From contig NC_081150.1 in assembly GCF_958295425.1 (NCBI RefSeq), forward strand, positions 2,532,001 to 2,596,000: 64,000 nucleotides of DNA, read 5' to 3'. The translations under genes and the position numbers were made by a program. The notes under the pieces were generated by a model that was given only the letters and a program-made list of their open reading frames with translations, was not told the DNA's origin and did not search any database. Positions 63,516 through 64,000 of this stretch are shown piece after piece; the stretch's first letter is position 1, and each line of letters starts with the position of its first letter. This stretch comes from Solea solea. Its lineage: Eukaryota; Chordata; Actinopteri; Pleuronectiformes; Soleidae.

Positions 63516-64000
63516 GGACCTGCACTAGAAGTACACTAGATGTGCCCCTCCCAGTGGTTGGGTTAACTCAACAAATTTGCTACCAAATAATGCCCCTTGC
63601 ACTGCTCCCCACCCCCTACATCACTCTCAGCCCACTTCTTGGCATCAGAAGAAGAGGGGGTATAGACACCCTTGAAGACACTTACAGTTCTGATTATCAG
63701 AATGACACAACTGAAATTGTTGTACATGACCTTTTCCTGACTTTTACTCTGTTCCAAATGACTTGTTGTGTTGTGCATGTTTGACATTGTATCTGGCTCC
63801 TTTATACTTCTGAGTGACATAACAGAACCGTCAACTTAGCTGAGGTAGATGACTTAAGGTGATGCTTTGCTCCTGAGTCATCTCATGTGTCAGCTGAGCT
63901 TGCATACTGCCATCACCATTTGGGTAGCCCATTTAAGCTGTCAAACTCATTTGCTCATTCTGCTGCTGCTGGCACCGCATGTATCTCTCAGCTCATCACT
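63516..64000. other. Gene-free window end
   Basis: Short overlapping frames on both strands (97 codons plus, 85 codons minus) without recognisable motif. No clear repeat. Confidence 0.4.

Overview
This window reads as nuclear DNA from a ray-finned fish, probably a percomorph teleost, and almost all of it is non-coding. It is AT-rich and CpG-poor overall. It holds many (CA)n, (TA)n, (GA)n and (TAA)n microsatellites. It also carries repeat families that I recognise from memory as typical of teleost genomes: tRNA-headed SINEs with a 'catccatcc' tail, LINE 3' ends reading 'ggggtcgccac' or its complement, and short hAT, piggyBac and TIR elements. There is no operon structure, no bacterial-style gene density, no CRISPR array and no rRNA or true tRNA gene. 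No open reading frame supports a complete protein-coding gene. The longest frame (230 codons near 8.5-9.2 kb) is an antisense shadow of a LINE relic.

Layout. 0-9 kb: a (CTG)13 repeat, a hAT-like element with imperfect 8-bp target duplications (1884-2346), a 39-bp tandem duplication, two copies of an unnamed repeat (4.5 and 7.3 kb), a palindromic (TAA)n(TTA)n tract, and a LINE relic at 8.34-8.93 kb flanked by direct repeats of about 120-140 bp. 9-30 kb: mostly unique-looking DNA with scattered SINE, LINE and hAT fragments (11.5, 18.3, 20.3, 20.7, 22.6, 25.4, 29.0 kb). 30-41 kb: SINE pieces, microsatellites (32.3, 32.8, 38.75 kb) and LINE-tail fragments (35.1-35.5 kb). 41.57-43.20 kb: a 1.63-kb element with matching inverted termini; inside it are a gene-like terminal exon with a splice acceptor and a poly(A) signal. 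44-46 kb: a near-complete SINE and a candidate C-terminal exon ending in a hydrophobic tail (45418-45578). 48-50 kb: two clear MITEs, one with 13-bp perfect TIRs and one piggyBac-like with TTAA on both sides. 51.3-53.7 kb: two LINE relics and a long AT/GT palindrome. 55-64 kb: a cluster of SINE and LINE insertions, two of them (58749-59091 and 61029-61119) with exact target-site duplications, plus a hAT-like palindromic element and a CpG-dense patch.

There are no genes shown to work together. The window is best described as an intergenic or intronic stretch shaped by retroposition and DNA transposons. I found no convincing new biological system. The items most worth checking are the exon-bearing TIR element at 41.6-43.2 kb, the possible terminal exon at 45.4 kb, the LINE relic between long direct repeats at 8.2-9.05 kb, and the near-perfect palindrome at 53.49-53.57 kb. 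Repeat family names rest on recall of typical teleost repeats, because no database search was possible.
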